In this document: positions 34,890 to 44,342 of the stretch, one piece after another
Layout: every line of letters begins with the position of its first letter
Numbering within the stretch: the stretch's first letter is position 1
Origin: an uncultured Eubacteriales bacterium
GTDB lineage: Bacteria > Bacillota > Clostridia > Oscillospirales > CAG-272
Direction of reading: 5' to 3'
DNA length: 59,912 bases
Assembly: GCA_934474225.1 (NCBI GenBank)
Contig: CAKSLU010000009.1
Location: 1-59,912 of the forward strand
Notes under the pieces: model-generated
What the model was told of the DNA's origin: nothing
The model's database searches: none
What the model saw: the letters and a program-made list of their open reading frames with translations, nothing else
Translations under genes and position numbers: made by a program

Positions 34890-35978
34890 TTATGTGAATT
34901 TACGCACGCGCGCACAACAGCCGAGCCCGAGAACCCAGACGGCAAGCGCGACGGCGGCGGGGCAGATGCCGCCCGTCTCCGCAAAGGCGAAAAACGAGGG
35001 CGGCAGCAGGTACTTCACCCATGTAAAGCCGAGCAGTGCCGGCAAATCGAAAAAGATGGGGCAAAAGGCAATCGAAAGAAGGGTGAGCACCGACAGAAAG
35101 AGCGCCTTCTGCACCGCGTCGCCGGGCAGAGACGCGAGAAAGAGTCCCGCGCCGGACAGGAACACGGCGTAGCACGCGGCGGCGGGGAACAACCCAAGGA
35201 TGCCCGCGCCGAAGCAGGCGTCGGCAAGCGTCAGCGCCGCCGCCGTCACCGCGAGGGTGAAAAACAGCACGGTGAGCGCACCGGGCAGAATCAGCCTTGT
35301 CAGCGTTTGCTTTGTGCCGAGCCGCCCCGAGAGACGCCGCAGCGTCTCCTCCGTAAAGGGACAGGCGAAAAAGCCGAACAGACAGAGAAAGAGCAACGCA
35401 ATATACCCGCGCACGGCGCGGATGCCCAGCCCCTCGGCGGCGACCGGCGCGCCCGCCACCGTCTCGTAGGTAAAGCGGAACGGCGCGTCTGCGGCAAGGT
35501 AGGCGTCGATGGCTTCGCGCATCTCTTCCGGCGTGCGCAGCGCGCCCGCATCGGCAAGCGCGCTGCTTGTCAGCGTGGGGGCGTACATCTCAATGAGCCG
35601 CGCTGCGATGCGCAGCCGCCAGAGCGGCGCGAACACCGTGTTCGGCGTATCGAGAAAAAGCAGGATGCCGCGCGTGTCCTTTGCGGCAAGCCGCACGGAC
35701 AGGTCGCCCGGCAGTACCACGCCCATCGAAATCTCGCCGCGCGCCATGGCGTCGCGCAGCGCGGCTTCGGATGCGTAGGGAATCAGCCCGTCGCCGATGA
35801 GCGCGTCGCCGAGGGCGGCGGCAGCGGCGTCCGCGCCTTCTTGCGCCACGCCGCAGCGCGGGATTTCCGTCGCGTCGCCGAGACTTGCGCAGAGCAGGAT
35901 GCCGCCGAGCAGTGCTGCCAGCAGCAGGAGCAATGCGCCGCGGCGGCAGACCGATTTTACAATCACAAACATACTCAT
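34890..35978 (-). CDS. ABC-2 type permease, second subunit
   Basis: This 362-residue membrane protein has one N-terminal transmembrane helix (VCRRGALLLLLAALLGGILL), a long extracytoplasmic segment of about 150 residues, then five more helices from about residue 190. That topology is the ABC-2/YhgE-like exporter subunit form. The ATG at 35978 overlaps the preceding permease stop by 4 nt (ATGA) and replaces a longer unsupported N-terminal extension in the same frame. With its partner and the ATPase encoded upstream it should form an exporter of unknown substrate; peptides, antibiotics or lipids are typical for this family. Confidence 0.75.
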   Translation of the reverse strand: MSMFVIVKSVCRRGALLLLLAALLGGILLCASLGDATEIPRCGVAQEGADAAAAALGDALIGDGLIPYASEAALRDAMARGEISMGVVLPGDLSVRLAAKDTRGILLFLDTPNTVFAPLWRLRIAARLIEMYAPTLTSSALADAGALRTPEEMREAIDAYLAADAPFRFTYETVAGAPVAAEGLGIRAVRGYIALLFLCLFGFFACPFTEETLRRLSGRLGTKQTLTRLILPGALTVLFFTLAVTAAALTLADACFGAGILGLFPAAACYAVFLSGAGLFLASLPGDAVQKALFLSVLTLLSIAFCPIFFDLPALLGFTWVKYLLPPSFFAFAETGGICPAAVALAVWVLGLGCCARVRKFT

Positions 35979-37186
35979 ACCGTCAGCCCTCCGCATCGGA
36001 CAAGGCGGTGCAGCCGCCGCATGGCAAAGGCAGCCGCCGCTGCCGCATAGAGCGCGAGAACCGCCGCGGCGCGCAGCGATGCAGCACCGCCGAAGAGCGG
36101 CGCAAGCAGGTCGCAGGCCGCGCCGAAGGGCGTGTATGCGCCGAGCGCGGCAACGCGCGGCGGCAGCAGATGCAGTGGAAGCAGCCCGCCGCACAAAAAC
36201 AGGCAGACGCCGCCGAGCGCGCAGGGCAGCGCCGCACCAAGCGGCGCCTGCGATGCGGCTGCCGACAGCGCGGTGAGAAACAGCGTCAGCAGAAGCAGCC
36301 CGACAAGCGCCGCGCATACCGCGCCCGCCGAAGGGGCAAGCAGCCCCGCCCGCGCGGCGACTGCGCCGATGCCGCAGAGCAGCAGCGCGCGGCAGAAAAA
36401 CGGTACCGCGCATTTGCAAAGCAGGAACGCCCCGTTCGTCACGCCGAGACTGCGCAGGCGGCAGAAGACGGCGTAAGTGCAGCTTTCCCGGATGTCGGCG
36501 GCAAAAAGCGTCTCGCAGAGGAAAAACAGCAGAACTGTAAAGCAGACGGCATAGTGCGCATAGAGCGACAGCCCCGCCGCGCTGTAGGGCAGCGTTTCTT
36601 CGGTGAATGCCGCCGTCGGCAGGGTGAGGAATTCTACGGCGCAGGTAAGCTCCAGCCGCTCGAATGCGCGCGCCGCGGCGTCGGCGGGCAGCGTGTCCGC
36701 AAGCGGCTGCCAGGCGGCGTTGACCGCAGACTCGGCAGTCCGCATCAGCACTTCACCGGTCGCCGCGGCGTGCGCGACAAGCGCGCCGTTTCGCTGCAGC
36801 GCGTCCGAGAGGATGATGCGCACGGCGTTTCCGTCGCCGTCGAGAATGCCGGAGAGAAAGTCGTCGGCAAAAAGCATGGCGGCAGTGTATTTGCCGCTTT
36901 GCAGTCCGGCAAGCGCCGTTTCCTCGTCGCAGTTTTCCACCGTGAACAGCGCGGAGACTGCCTCTTTTCCGGCGATGGCCGCCACCGCCGTTCGGCTGAG
37001 AAAGGAGTCGTCGCCGCCCACCAGTGCCAGCCGCAGCGCGCCCTCTTTCTGCGTAGCGCCGGTGGATACCGCGTACAGCGCGGCAAACGATGCGGCGCAA
37101 AGCAGTACGAGCAGCGGCAAAAGGCGGCAGAGCCGCTTTGGCAGGCGGCAAAGCTCGCCGCGAAGCAGACCGAGCGCCGCGCTCAT
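35975..37186 (-). CDS. ABC-2 type permease, first subunit
   Basis: This 403-residue membrane protein has the same build as the downstream subunit: a single N-terminal helix (LLPLLVLLCAASFAALYAV), a large outer domain containing LALVGGDDSFLSRTAV, then a cluster of five or six hydrophobic helices in the C-terminal half. It is probably a diverged paralogue of its neighbour and the two likely form the membrane heterodimer. It overlaps the ATPase stop by 4 nt. The residue composition is strikingly alanine/leucine rich. No substrate can be named. Confidence 0.75.
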   Translation of the reverse strand: MSAALGLLRGELCRLPKRLCRLLPLLVLLCAASFAALYAVSTGATQKEGALRLALVGGDDSFLSRTAVAAIAGKEAVSALFTVENCDEETALAGLQSGKYTAAMLFADDFLSGILDGDGNAVRIILSDALQRNGALVAHAAATGEVLMRTAESAVNAAWQPLADTLPADAAARAFERLELTCAVEFLTLPTAAFTEETLPYSAAGLSLYAHYAVCFTVLLFFLCETLFAADIRESCTYAVFCRLRSLGVTNGAFLLCKCAVPFFCRALLLCGIGAVAARAGLLAPSAGAVCAALVGLLLLTLFLTALSAAASQAPLGAALPCALGGVCLFLCGGLLPLHLLPPRVAALGAYTPFGAACDLLAPLFGGAASLRAAAVLALYAAAAAAFAMRRLHRLVRCGGLTV

Positions 37187-37803
37187 ACCGGCGCTTCCGC
37201 CTGCGTAAATGCTTCTTCCCGCATGCTGCCGTCGCCGACCAGCAGCAGACGGCGGCTGGTAAACGTGCGGTACTCGTCCGCGTCATGCGCGGCAATCAGC
37301 AGACTGCCGCCGCCCGCCGTAAAGGCGGCAAGGTATGCCGCAAGCATGGCGGCATGCGCCTCGTCCAGCGCGGCATACGGCTCGTCGAGGAGGAGAATGT
37401 CCGGCGCGGCGACCAGCGTGCAGACCAGGTTGCACAGTTTCTTCATGCCGCCCGACATGTCGCGCACGCGCATGGGGCGCAGCTCGTCTGCCTCCAGCGG
37501 CAGCATCTGCGGCACGCGCACGCGGGCGATGGACGAAAAATAGCGCAGATTGTCGGCAAAGGTCATGTCTTCGAGCAGCGCCGCGCTCTGCGGCACATAG
37601 CCGACCTTGCCGTTTCGCTTGATTTTGCCGTGCGTCGGGCGCAGAATGCCTGCGGCGGCGGTGAGCAGCGTGGTCTTGCCGCTGCCGTTTTCGCCGCAGA
37701 GAGCGACAGCTTCGCCTGCGGCAAGGGTAAAGGTGATATGTTCAAGAATCGTGCGCTTGCCGTAGGCAAGGCTGACATCGGTGACTTCCAGACGGTTTTT
37801 CAT
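37183..37803 (-). CDS. ABC transporter ATP-binding subunit
   Basis: This 206-residue ATPase couples ATP hydrolysis to the two permeases encoded just downstream. Walker A is GENGSGKTT (37-45), the signature is MSGGMKK near 115-121, and Walker B is DILLLDEP near 131-138, followed by a switch histidine in LLIAAHD. It is short, close to the minimal nucleotide-binding domain, as in CcmA-like exporters. The three genes overlap by ATGA junctions and form one exporter operon on the minus strand. A promoter could not be fixed with certainty in the AT-rich segment 37804-37860. Confidence 0.88.
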   Translation of the reverse strand: MKNRLEVTDVSLAYGKRTILEHITFTLAAGEAVALCGENGSGKTTLLTAAAGILRPTHGKIKRNGKVGYVPQSAALLEDMTFADNLRYFSSIARVRVPQMLPLEADELRPMRVRDMSGGMKKLCNLVCTLVAAPDILLLDEPYAALDEAHAAMLAAYLAAFTAGGGSLLIAAHDADEYRTFTSRRLLLVGDGSMREEAFTQAEAPV

Positions 37804-37878
37804 GCGTGCATCCTGTAGTTTTCTAATATTTTATCATATTATATGGTATCACGATTTTCCCCGGTCGTCAACATATAC

Positions 37879-37907
37879 TTGCTTTTTGGAAAATGATGTA
37901 GTATAAT
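37879..37907 (+). promoter_or_regulatory. Promoter of the 448-residue lipoprotein gene
   Basis: TTGCTT (37879-37884), 17-bp spacer, TATAAT (37902-37907). Confidence 0.65.
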
Positions 37908-37969
37908 AGGGAACGACGCGGAAAATCGCGTCAAAATACGGCGCACATGCGCTTTCTTAGGAGAAACAT

Positions 37970-39316
37970 ATGAAGAAGATACTGCTTGCCCTCGCGCTTT
38001 GCCTCGTGCTTTGCGTTTCGCTGCTCGGCTGCGGTAAGAAAATGACCGGCGCGGACTATCTGTTCGACTCGCTCGACAATCTGACGACATCGGTGCAGAA
38101 CAAGAAGCTCGATAAGTTCACGGCAAACACGGCATCGGGCGCGGAAGCAACCATCGGCATCGCCGATGCCAATGCGCTGGTTTCCCTGATCGGCACCGGC
38201 ATTTCCGGCCTGCCGACGCTGGAGAACATCACGCTCACCTCCAAGGTAAAGGGCGAGACGCAGGCGTTTGAGCTCGGCGTGACGATGAATGACAAGCCCT
38301 ATGCCATGAGCCTCATTGGCAATGCGGATCAGCTTGTGCTGGTCACGGATATGCTCAGCAAGAATTATGGCGTCACGGTTGAAGAGCTCCGCACAATGTT
38401 TGCGGACAGCCCGGCGGCCGATGTGCCTGATTCTTTCGGCGCAACGCAGAATGCGCTTGAGGCGCAGGCGGCGCTCGAGCGCTATCTCGATTTGCTCGAA
38501 ACCACGCTGCGCGACAAGGTAGAGTTCACCCTCACCGAAAACGGCAAAAATGTAGTGGTCAACTTCGCCCTCACGCCCGAGAATGCGGCGGATGTATGCG
38601 CTGCGCTGTATGCCGAGGCGAAGGAGGACAGCTTTGTTGAAAAGCTGCTGCAAACGAGCGGTGTCGATGCGGATGCGTTCACGGATGCGTTCTTTGCAAA
38701 GTCCGCAGAGGAGGTGCGCACAGAGGTTCTGAACACGCTGACCGACGGCGGCTTCACCGCCAATTTCGCGGCTGAAATCGTCAGGAAGGGTGAACAGCTC
38801 GTCGCGCTGAACGGCGATATCACCGCAAACGACGAGACGGTGAAGTTCGGCATTTCCTCCACCGAGGATGGCATACATGCAGTCTTGGAGGCTGATGACG
38901 ACACGATTGAGGTTTCGGTTGCCGCAAAGGATAATCTCTTCCGCCTTGACTTTGCCGCGGCGCTTGACGATTCTACGGTTGTCCTGCAGGCTGCGTTTGA
39001 AAACGGTGTCGGTAACTTCAAGTATTCGATGGACGACGGCAGCACCGATATTGATGTCGCGGTCGATATGACCTATACGCTGACAGACAAGACGCTGGAT
39101 GCGAAGATCGGCTCGATTACAATCAGCGGGCAGACCATTGACCTCACCGATGCCGGTGTAACGCTGCATATCGGCGGCGAATTTACCATGCCGGAGATGC
39201 CCGCCGAGTACACCTCGGTTGCCGACTTCGGCGATGCCGAGTGGCAGGCGGTCGTGACCGATCTGCTCACGAAGAATCCCGAGCTGCTGACGCTTGCCAT
39301 GAGCATGATGCAGTAA
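37970..39316 (+). CDS. Lipoprotein of unknown function
   Basis: This 448-residue exported protein has an N-terminal signal and lipobox: LLALALCLVLCVSLLGCGKK, with C21 in LLGC as the acylated residue. The mature part is made of alternating beta-rich stretches and helices (ENITLTSKVKGETQAFELGV; ALERYLDLLETTLRDKVEF), with LTENGKN and TVKFGISSTEDG suggesting repeated beta meanders. No enzyme motif is seen. It resembles large cell-surface lipoproteins common in Clostridia that bind or scaffold other molecules, but I do not recognise the family. It is monocistronic, with a strong promoter and a terminator at 39328. Confidence 0.7.
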   Translation: MKKILLALALCLVLCVSLLGCGKKMTGADYLFDSLDNLTTSVQNKKLDKFTANTASGAEATIGIADANALVSLIGTGISGLPTLENITLTSKVKGETQAFELGVTMNDKPYAMSLIGNADQLVLVTDMLSKNYGVTVEELRTMFADSPAADVPDSFGATQNALEAQAALERYLDLLETTLRDKVEFTLTENGKNVVVNFALTPENAADVCAALYAEAKEDSFVEKLLQTSGVDADAFTDAFFAKSAEEVRTEVLNTLTDGGFTANFAAEIVRKGEQLVALNGDITANDETVKFGISSTEDGIHAVLEADDDTIEVSVAAKDNLFRLDFAAALDDSTVVLQAAFENGVGNFKYSMDDGSTDIDVAVDMTYTLTDKTLDAKIGSITISGQTIDLTDAGVTLHIGGEFTMPEMPAEYTSVADFGDAEWQAVVTDLLTKNPELLTLAMSMMQ

Positions 39317-39327
39317 CAAAAGCAAAG

Positions 39328-39366
39328 AAAAGCAGCCGAAAGCATAACGCTTTCGGCTGCTTTTTT
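39328..39366 (+). terminator. Terminator of the lipoprotein gene
   Basis: AAAAGCAGCCGAAAGC pairs with GCTTTCGGCTGCTTTT around ATAAC, followed by more T. Confidence 0.88.
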
Positions 39367-39386
39367 GTTGTGTATGTATGGTGTAA

Positions 39387-39413
39387 CCGTAGGGCGGGGG
39401 CTTGCTCCCGCCG
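39387..39413. repeat. Dispersed 27-bp hairpin repeat, copy B
   Basis: Exact second copy of the 27-base hairpin repeat at 121-147, sitting between a terminator and a minus-strand gene end. Confidence 0.75.
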
Positions 39414-39443
39414 CAATCGCTAAAGCAAAGTCAATGACGGTCT

Positions 39444-40622
39444 TTACCCCTTAAGATACAACTTCTTCTCCCCGACAAGCGAGACGCAGAGCGCGTCAAA
39501 CCGCGCCTTTGCCGCTTTCGCCCCCGGCGCATCCGCATCAAAATGCGGGCGCTTGACCGCGCGCAGAAGAATGTTCTTCGGCGTGTCGTCCGGGTCGGTC
39601 AATTCCAGTGCAACAGCGTCGTACCCGGCGGCTTCGAGGCGGCAAAGGCGCAGCGCGTCGGTCGCCGCATCGCAGAATTTCTTTTTCAGCATCGGGTACT
39701 TCGTGATGAAATCAAAGGCGTGCGTGTCGAGGTTTTGCAGCAGCTCCTTTTGGCAGCAGGGCGTGGACAGAATGACGCCCGCGCCGAGCGCAATCGCCTT
39801 GCCGAGCACAATGTCGGTGGCAATGTCGCAGGCGTGGAGCGAAACCGTCAGATGCACCGGCGACGCATAGGGGTAGTCGTCGATGTCGCAGGCGTGAAAG
39901 GAAAGCCCGCTGTAGCCGAGGTCGGCAGCCGTCTCGGCGCAAAGCGCAATCACATCCGCCTTGCGGTCGATGCCCACCATCTCCACCTCGCGCCCCATCG
40001 TCACGGTGAGGTAGTGGTAGATGGCAAAACTGAGATAGCTTTTGCCGCAGCAGAGGTCCAGCACGTTCAGTTTGCCGCTCTTCGGCAGGTAGCGGTAGAT
40101 TTCCGCCACATGCTCGATAAAGCGGTTGATTTGCCGAAACTTCGGCTGCTTTTTATCGTAGATGCGCCCATGCGCGTCCGCAATGCCGAGCGCCGCGAGG
40201 AACGGTTCGCTGCCGTCAAAGGTGTACGCCTTGGCACGGTTGTGCGCGGGCAGCGCAATGGTCTTACCGTAGGCGGCGCAGGCGGCGGCAAACTTTTTCT
40301 CGCCGAGGATGGTCTCGCTGCCGCTCTTCGAGCGGCGGTATTCCGCCTCCGCGCCGTCACCGATCAGGTTGATTTGCGCAAAGCCGCAGAGCGCCGCTGC
40401 CAGCTTGTCCATATCGCCCATGCCGATGTTTTCATGCAGCGCTTTGCCGTCCGCCGTGCGCGTCTCTATTTGCAAAACGGGCGCGCCGCCGATTTCGACA
40501 AGCTGCCCGTTCTTGCGCAGCACCGCGCGGTCGGCGGGCTTGGATGCCACCAGTTTTTTGAGAAAGCGCCGCGCCGCCGCCTCGGCGACAAGCGCCGTAA
40601 AGCGGGAAAGTGTCTCGCTCAT
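39444..40622 (-). CDS. SAM-dependent methyltransferase (PF13679-like)
   Basis: This 392-residue protein carries a class I methyltransferase domain from about residue 165. The SAM-binding motif I is VLDLCCGKSYLSFA (187-200), with an acidic post-I residue in VGIDRKAD, and a downstream SLHACDIATD followed by STPCCQKELL typical of the METTL25-like PF13679 group. The N-terminal 160 residues form an unassigned accessory domain. Some relatives are RNA or protein methyltransferases, but the substrate is not established here. It overlaps the plsY stop by 4 nt, so it is downstream of, and coupled to, the membrane-lipid gene. Confidence 0.78.
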   Translation of the reverse strand: MSETLSRFTALVAEAAARRFLKKLVASKPADRAVLRKNGQLVEIGGAPVLQIETRTADGKALHENIGMGDMDKLAAALCGFAQINLIGDGAEAEYRRSKSGSETILGEKKFAAACAAYGKTIALPAHNRAKAYTFDGSEPFLAALGIADAHGRIYDKKQPKFRQINRFIEHVAEIYRYLPKSGKLNVLDLCCGKSYLSFAIYHYLTVTMGREVEMVGIDRKADVIALCAETAADLGYSGLSFHACDIDDYPYASPVHLTVSLHACDIATDIVLGKAIALGAGVILSTPCCQKELLQNLDTHAFDFITKYPMLKKKFCDAATDALRLCRLEAAGYDAVALELTDPDDTPKNILLRAVKRPHFDADAPGAKAAKARFDALCVSLVGEKKLYLKG

Positions 40623-41341
40623 TTCCGTTTACCGTCCGTATCTTTCTTGGCTTTTTTGCCCTTCTTCGAGAAGGAAATCTTGTTCTCGGTATGGTTGCGC
40701 AGCCGCTCGATATTGCCGCGGTGCATGAAGACGATTAGCGCCGCCACGATAAAACTGAACAGCACCGGAAAGCCGATGGAGCCGTGCGTCGCCAGCTTGT
40801 AGGTGATGATGGGGTAGAGCATCATGCAGATGACCGAGCCGAGCGAAACATAGCGCGTCGCCGCGACGAGCAGAAGAAAAATGACCGCAAGAATGAGAAA
40901 GCAGAGCGGGTCCAGCGTGAGAATCATTGCCGCCACGGTGGCGACGCCCTTGCCGCCCTTGAACTTGAAGAAAATCGGGAAGATGTGCCCGACCACGCAG
41001 AACATGCCCGCAAGATAGCCGCCGAACGCCGTGCCGAGCAGGAAGGAACCAAGCAGCACCGAGACGACCGACTTTAACATGTCGCAGAGCAGGGTGGCAG
41101 CCGCCGCACCCTTGCCGTAGGTGCGCAGCATGTTGGTCATGCCCGCGTTGCCGCTGCCGTACTTGCGGATGTCGTCGTGATAGAAGACCTTGGAGATGAC
41201 CAGGGCAAAATTGACGCTGCCGAGCAGATAGGGCACGGCGATGCAGAGGAGCGTCAGCAGCACGAGAACGACGGATGCCGCCGTACCTGTGTGCCCGAGG
41301 CGGTCAAGCAGAATGTTTTGCAGTGTGATGCCGGTGTGCAT
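40619..41341 (-). CDS. plsY: Acyl-phosphate:glycerol-3-phosphate acyltransferase
   Basis: This 240-residue integral membrane enzyme starts phospholipid synthesis by moving an acyl group from acyl-phosphate to glycerol 3-phosphate. It has several transmembrane helices and the family motifs LLGSVNFALVISKVFYHDDIRKYGSGNAG and FKFKGGKGVAT, the latter binding the phosphate. The C-terminal tail after about residue 210 is lysine rich and extends beyond the common 200-residue length. The ATG at 41341 follows GGGGGAT and comes one base after the DUF3006 gene's stop. gpsA, which makes its substrate, lies 4 kb downstream on the other strand. Confidence 0.88.
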   Translation of the reverse strand: MHTGITLQNILLDRLGHTGTAASVVLVLLTLLCIAVPYLLGSVNFALVISKVFYHDDIRKYGSGNAGMTNMLRTYGKGAAAATLLCDMLKSVVSVLLGSFLLGTAFGGYLAGMFCVVGHIFPIFFKFKGGKGVATVAAMILTLDPLCFLILAVIFLLLVAATRYVSLGSVICMMLYPIITYKLATHGSIGFPVLFSFIVAALIVFMHRGNIERLRNHTENKISFSKKGKKAKKDTDGKRK

Positions 41342-41342
41342 G

Positions 41343-41588
41343 TCAAATCCCCCGTTCGTCAAAAAGTCGGCGCAGCCGCGCATGTATGTCCTGCTTCACG
41401 GCGTTTGTTTTTTCGGTCAGCTTCTTTGCCGCGACAACGGCATCATTTTCGCCGAGTGTGGCAAGCAGAATATCGTTTTCGGCGGCGTCCGCCAGTTTTG
41501 CGCAGAAGGTGTATTCACGCCCGTCGTCGTCGTAGGCGACGGCAAGCCCCTCCTCGATGCGGTCCACGCGCAGTTCGGTTTCTTTCAT
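41343..41588 (-). CDS. DUF3006 domain protein
   Basis: This 81-residue small protein opens VDRIEEGLAVAYDDDGREYTF and ends in a helix (LRRLFDERG), the pattern of the DUF3006 family found in Clostridia. Role unknown. A stop-start junction (TGACATG) with one intervening base links it to plsY, so it is likely the first gene of the plsY-methyltransferase operon. A TATACT-like -10 lies about 20 bp upstream on the minus strand, but no -35 is clear. Confidence 0.75.
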   Translation of the reverse strand: MKETELRVDRIEEGLAVAYDDDGREYTFCAKLADAAENDILLATLGENDAVVAAKKLTEKTNAVKQDIHARLRRLFDERGI

Positions 41589-41665
41589 GGTTTTGCCTCA
41601 TTTCCTATTATGCTATACCAGTATACCACGCCGCGGGCAAAAAGAAAAGAAAAACTTTATATGAA

Positions 41666-41694
41666 TTGACAAGACGGTGAAAAATTGGTACAAT
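41666..41694 (+). promoter_or_regulatory. ligA promoter
   Basis: TTGACA (41666-41671), 17-bp spacer, TACAAT (41689-41694), 26 bp before the start codon. Confidence 0.8.
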
Positions 41695-41720
41695 AATAAG
41701 AACGAAAGGGGTGCTGCGGT

Positions 41721-43715
41721 ATGGATACAATCCGAAACGAAATCGAATCGCTGCGCGCGCGCCTGACGCATTACGCAAAGCAGTATTATGTGTACGATAT
41801 TTCCGAAATTTCGGACTTTGAATACGACGCGCTGTTCCGCCGCCTGCAGGAACTCGAGGCGGCACATCCCGAATACGACGACCCGAATTCCCCCACGCGG
41901 CGCGTCGGGGGCAGGGTGCTGGACAAGTTTGAGAAGGTCACGCACCGCGTGCAGATGGGCAGCCTTGCCGATGTGTTCTCCTTTGAAGAGCTGCACGACT
42001 TCCTTGACCGCGTCGCCGCCGAGGTGCCGGACGCTGTCTATTCGGTCGAGCCGAAGATTGACGGGCTTTCGGTGGCGCTGACCTACGAAAACGGCAATTT
42101 CTCGTTCGGCGCAACGCGCGGCGACGGCTTTGTCGGCGAGAACGTGTCCGAGAACCTGCGAACCATCGCCACGATTCCGCTGACACTGCCAGAACCGCTC
42201 TCCTTCTGTGTGCGCGGCGAGGTCTATATGCCGCGCGAAGTGTTTGAGCAGCTCAACGCCGCGCGTGAGCGCGAGGGCAAGCCCCTGCTTGCCAACCCGC
42301 GCAACGCCGCCGCAGGCTCGCTCCGCCAGCTGGATTCCAAAATCACGGCAAGCCGCAAGCTGGACATTTTCGTCTTCAACCTCCAATGGGGCAATCTCTA
42401 CGAAGACCGTCCCAACCCGGACAGCCACTTCGAGATTCTCGACCGCCTGCACGAACTCGGCTTCCATGTGCTGACCGACCGCATCCGCGCGTCGGACTAC
42501 GACGCCATCCGCGCGCACATCGAGGCGCTCGGCGCACGGCGCGATGCGCTGTCCTACGACATCGACGGTGCGGTGGTCAAGCTGGATTCCATTGCAAAGC
42601 GCGCCGTTGTCGGCGAGGGAACCACCACGCCGAAGTGGGCGGCGGCGTATAAATACCCGCCCGAGCGCAAGGAAACCAAACTTCTTGACATCGCTGTCCA
42701 GGTGGGCAGGACCGGCGTGCTCACGCCGACCGCCGTGCTGGAACCCGTGCGCCTGGCGGGCACGACCGTCACCCGCGCGACGCTGCATAACATCGACAAC
42801 ATCCGCGACAAGGACATCCGCATCGGCGACATCGTCATCCTGCAAAAGGCGGGGGACATCATCCCCGAGGTGGTCGAGAGCCTGCCCGGCAAGCGGACAG
42901 GCGCGGAGAAAGTCTACGAAATGCCCACGCATTGCCCCGCCTGCGGCAGCCTTGTCGTGCGCGACGAGGATATGGCGGCGGTGCGCTGCCCGAACGAGCT
43001 TTGCCCGGCAAAGCGTTCGCGCGCCATCGCGCATTTTGCCTCCAAGGCGGCGATGAACATCGACGGGCTCGGTCCGCAGATCATCGACCTTCTGCTCGAC
43101 CGCGGGCTGATTGAAAATGCCGCCGACCTCTACAAGCTCCGCGCAGAGGACCTCCGTGACCTCGACCGCATGGGCGACAAATCCGCGCAGAACCTCGTGG
43201 ACGCCATCGAGCGCTCCAAGCGCGCGGGGCTGGAACGCCTGATTTTCGCGCTCGGCATCCGGCAGGTCGGCGAGGTCGCCGCCCGCACGATTGCCGAGAA
43301 GTACAAGACGCTTGACGCCTGCTTCGACGCCAACGTCGAATCGCTCTGCGAGATTGACGACATCGGGCAGATCACGGCACAGAGCATCGTGGAGTTTTTT
43401 GCGCGCCCCGAGAGTCGCGCGCTCTGCGACGCGCTCAAGGCGGCGGGCGTGCTGACCGAGAGCACCGCCGTGCCGAAGGGCGACCGCCTCGCGGGGCTGA
43501 CCTTTGTCATCACCGGCACGCTGCCGACCATGAAGCGGGACGAAGCGTCTGCGCTGATTCTGCAAAACGGCGGCAAAACAAGCGGCAGCGTCTCCAAAAA
43601 GACTTCCTACCTGCTTGCGGGCGAAGACGCCGGTTCCAAACTGGCCAAGGCGAAGGAGCTGAACATCCCGATTCTCACCGAAGCCGAATTTCTTGCGATG
43701 CTCGATAAGACTTAA
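41721..43715 (+). CDS. ligA: NAD-dependent DNA ligase
   Basis: This 664-residue replicative ligase joins nicks using NAD+. The adenylation lysine is K112 in EPKIDGLSVAL, preceded by the N-terminal Ia domain. An OB fold, the four-cysteine zinc finger (CPACGSLVV...CPNELC) near 406-427, helix-hairpin-helix repeats (IDDIGQITAQSIVEFF) and a C-terminal BRCT domain (LAGLTFVITGTLPTMKRDEAS) follow in the canonical order. The length is normal. AAAGGGG precedes the ATG. It converges with the amidase gene, whose stop codon overlaps its own, and there is no separate terminator between them. Confidence 0.96.
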   Translation: MDTIRNEIESLRARLTHYAKQYYVYDISEISDFEYDALFRRLQELEAAHPEYDDPNSPTRRVGGRVLDKFEKVTHRVQMGSLADVFSFEELHDFLDRVAAEVPDAVYSVEPKIDGLSVALTYENGNFSFGATRGDGFVGENVSENLRTIATIPLTLPEPLSFCVRGEVYMPREVFEQLNAAREREGKPLLANPRNAAAGSLRQLDSKITASRKLDIFVFNLQWGNLYEDRPNPDSHFEILDRLHELGFHVLTDRIRASDYDAIRAHIEALGARRDALSYDIDGAVVKLDSIAKRAVVGEGTTTPKWAAAYKYPPERKETKLLDIAVQVGRTGVLTPTAVLEPVRLAGTTVTRATLHNIDNIRDKDIRIGDIVILQKAGDIIPEVVESLPGKRTGAEKVYEMPTHCPACGSLVVRDEDMAAVRCPNELCPAKRSRAIAHFASKAAMNIDGLGPQIIDLLLDRGLIENAADLYKLRAEDLRDLDRMGDKSAQNLVDAIERSKRAGLERLIFALGIRQVGEVAARTIAEKYKTLDACFDANVESLCEIDDIGQITAQSIVEFFARPESRALCDALKAAGVLTESTAVPKGDRLAGLTFVITGTLPTMKRDEASALILQNGGKTSGSVSKKTSYLLAGEDAGSKLAKAKELNIPILTEAEFLAMLDKT

Positions 43716-44278
43716 GCGAGATTCAGATACCGCAGAATCCCGTTGTAGATGCCGCGGGCAAACAGGCGCGGATTTTCGTTCATCAGCCGCGCGTCGTTTG
43801 CGTTTGTGATGTACCCGAGCTCGATCAGCGTCGCGGGCATGCGCGTGCGGCGCAGCACATACAGGCTCGGGCGGGCAAAAACGCCGCGGTCACGCAGCCC
43901 CGTTGCCTCCGTAATGCCTGTGACGATGTCGCGGGAGAGGGCGGCGGCGGGCGTGTTCAGCGCGTAGACATACCCCTCCGTGCCGGAGGCGGACGGCGCG
44001 CTCGATGCGTTGGCGTGCAGGCTGATGAAGTAGTCCGCGCCCCAGCTGTTCGCATCGTTCACGCGCGCGGCGAGGCTCGTGGCATTGCTCGTGCCGAGCT
44101 GTGTTTCGGGTGTCGGGCGGGAGAGCCGTGCTTCCAGTGCGGGGTTCGCGTTGATGAGCGCGGCAAGTTCTGTGCCGATTTTGTAGGTCAAATCCTGCTC
44201 GCGCAGCCCGTTTCCCTCCGCGCCCGCGTTCGGATTTTCGGGGTTGTGCCCCTGGTCGATGTAGATTTTGATTGCCAT
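43712..44278 (-). CDS. N-acetylmuramoyl-L-alanine amidase (Amidase_3)
   Basis: This 188-residue zinc amidase cleaves the lactyl-amide bond of peptidoglycan. The metal ligands fall at H11 (IDQGHNP), E27 (REQD) and a histidine in SLHANA near 89, with the catalytic glutamate in IELGYITN near 153. It has no signal peptide, so the export route is unclear; leaderless amidases of this size occur in Clostridia and in phage or sporulation systems. The ATG at 44278 follows an AGAGGTGG site. It is divergent from ttcA and convergent with ligA, overlapping the ligA stop by 4 bp. Confidence 0.85.
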   Translation of the reverse strand: MAIKIYIDQGHNPENPNAGAEGNGLREQDLTYKIGTELAALINANPALEARLSRPTPETQLGTSNATSLAARVNDANSWGADYFISLHANASSAPSASGTEGYVYALNTPAAALSRDIVTGITEATGLRDRGVFARPSLYVLRRTRMPATLIELGYITNANDARLMNENPRLFARGIYNGILRYLNLA

Positions 44279-44342
44279 AATACCACCTCTTTTGTCGTTT
44301 GTTTCCGCAGAAATTATATGCGGGGACACCGTTTTACAACAC

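Noticed and set aside
41613..43565. Open frame antisense to ligA
   Set aside because: Entirely covered by the well-supported ligA gene, without recognisable motifs.
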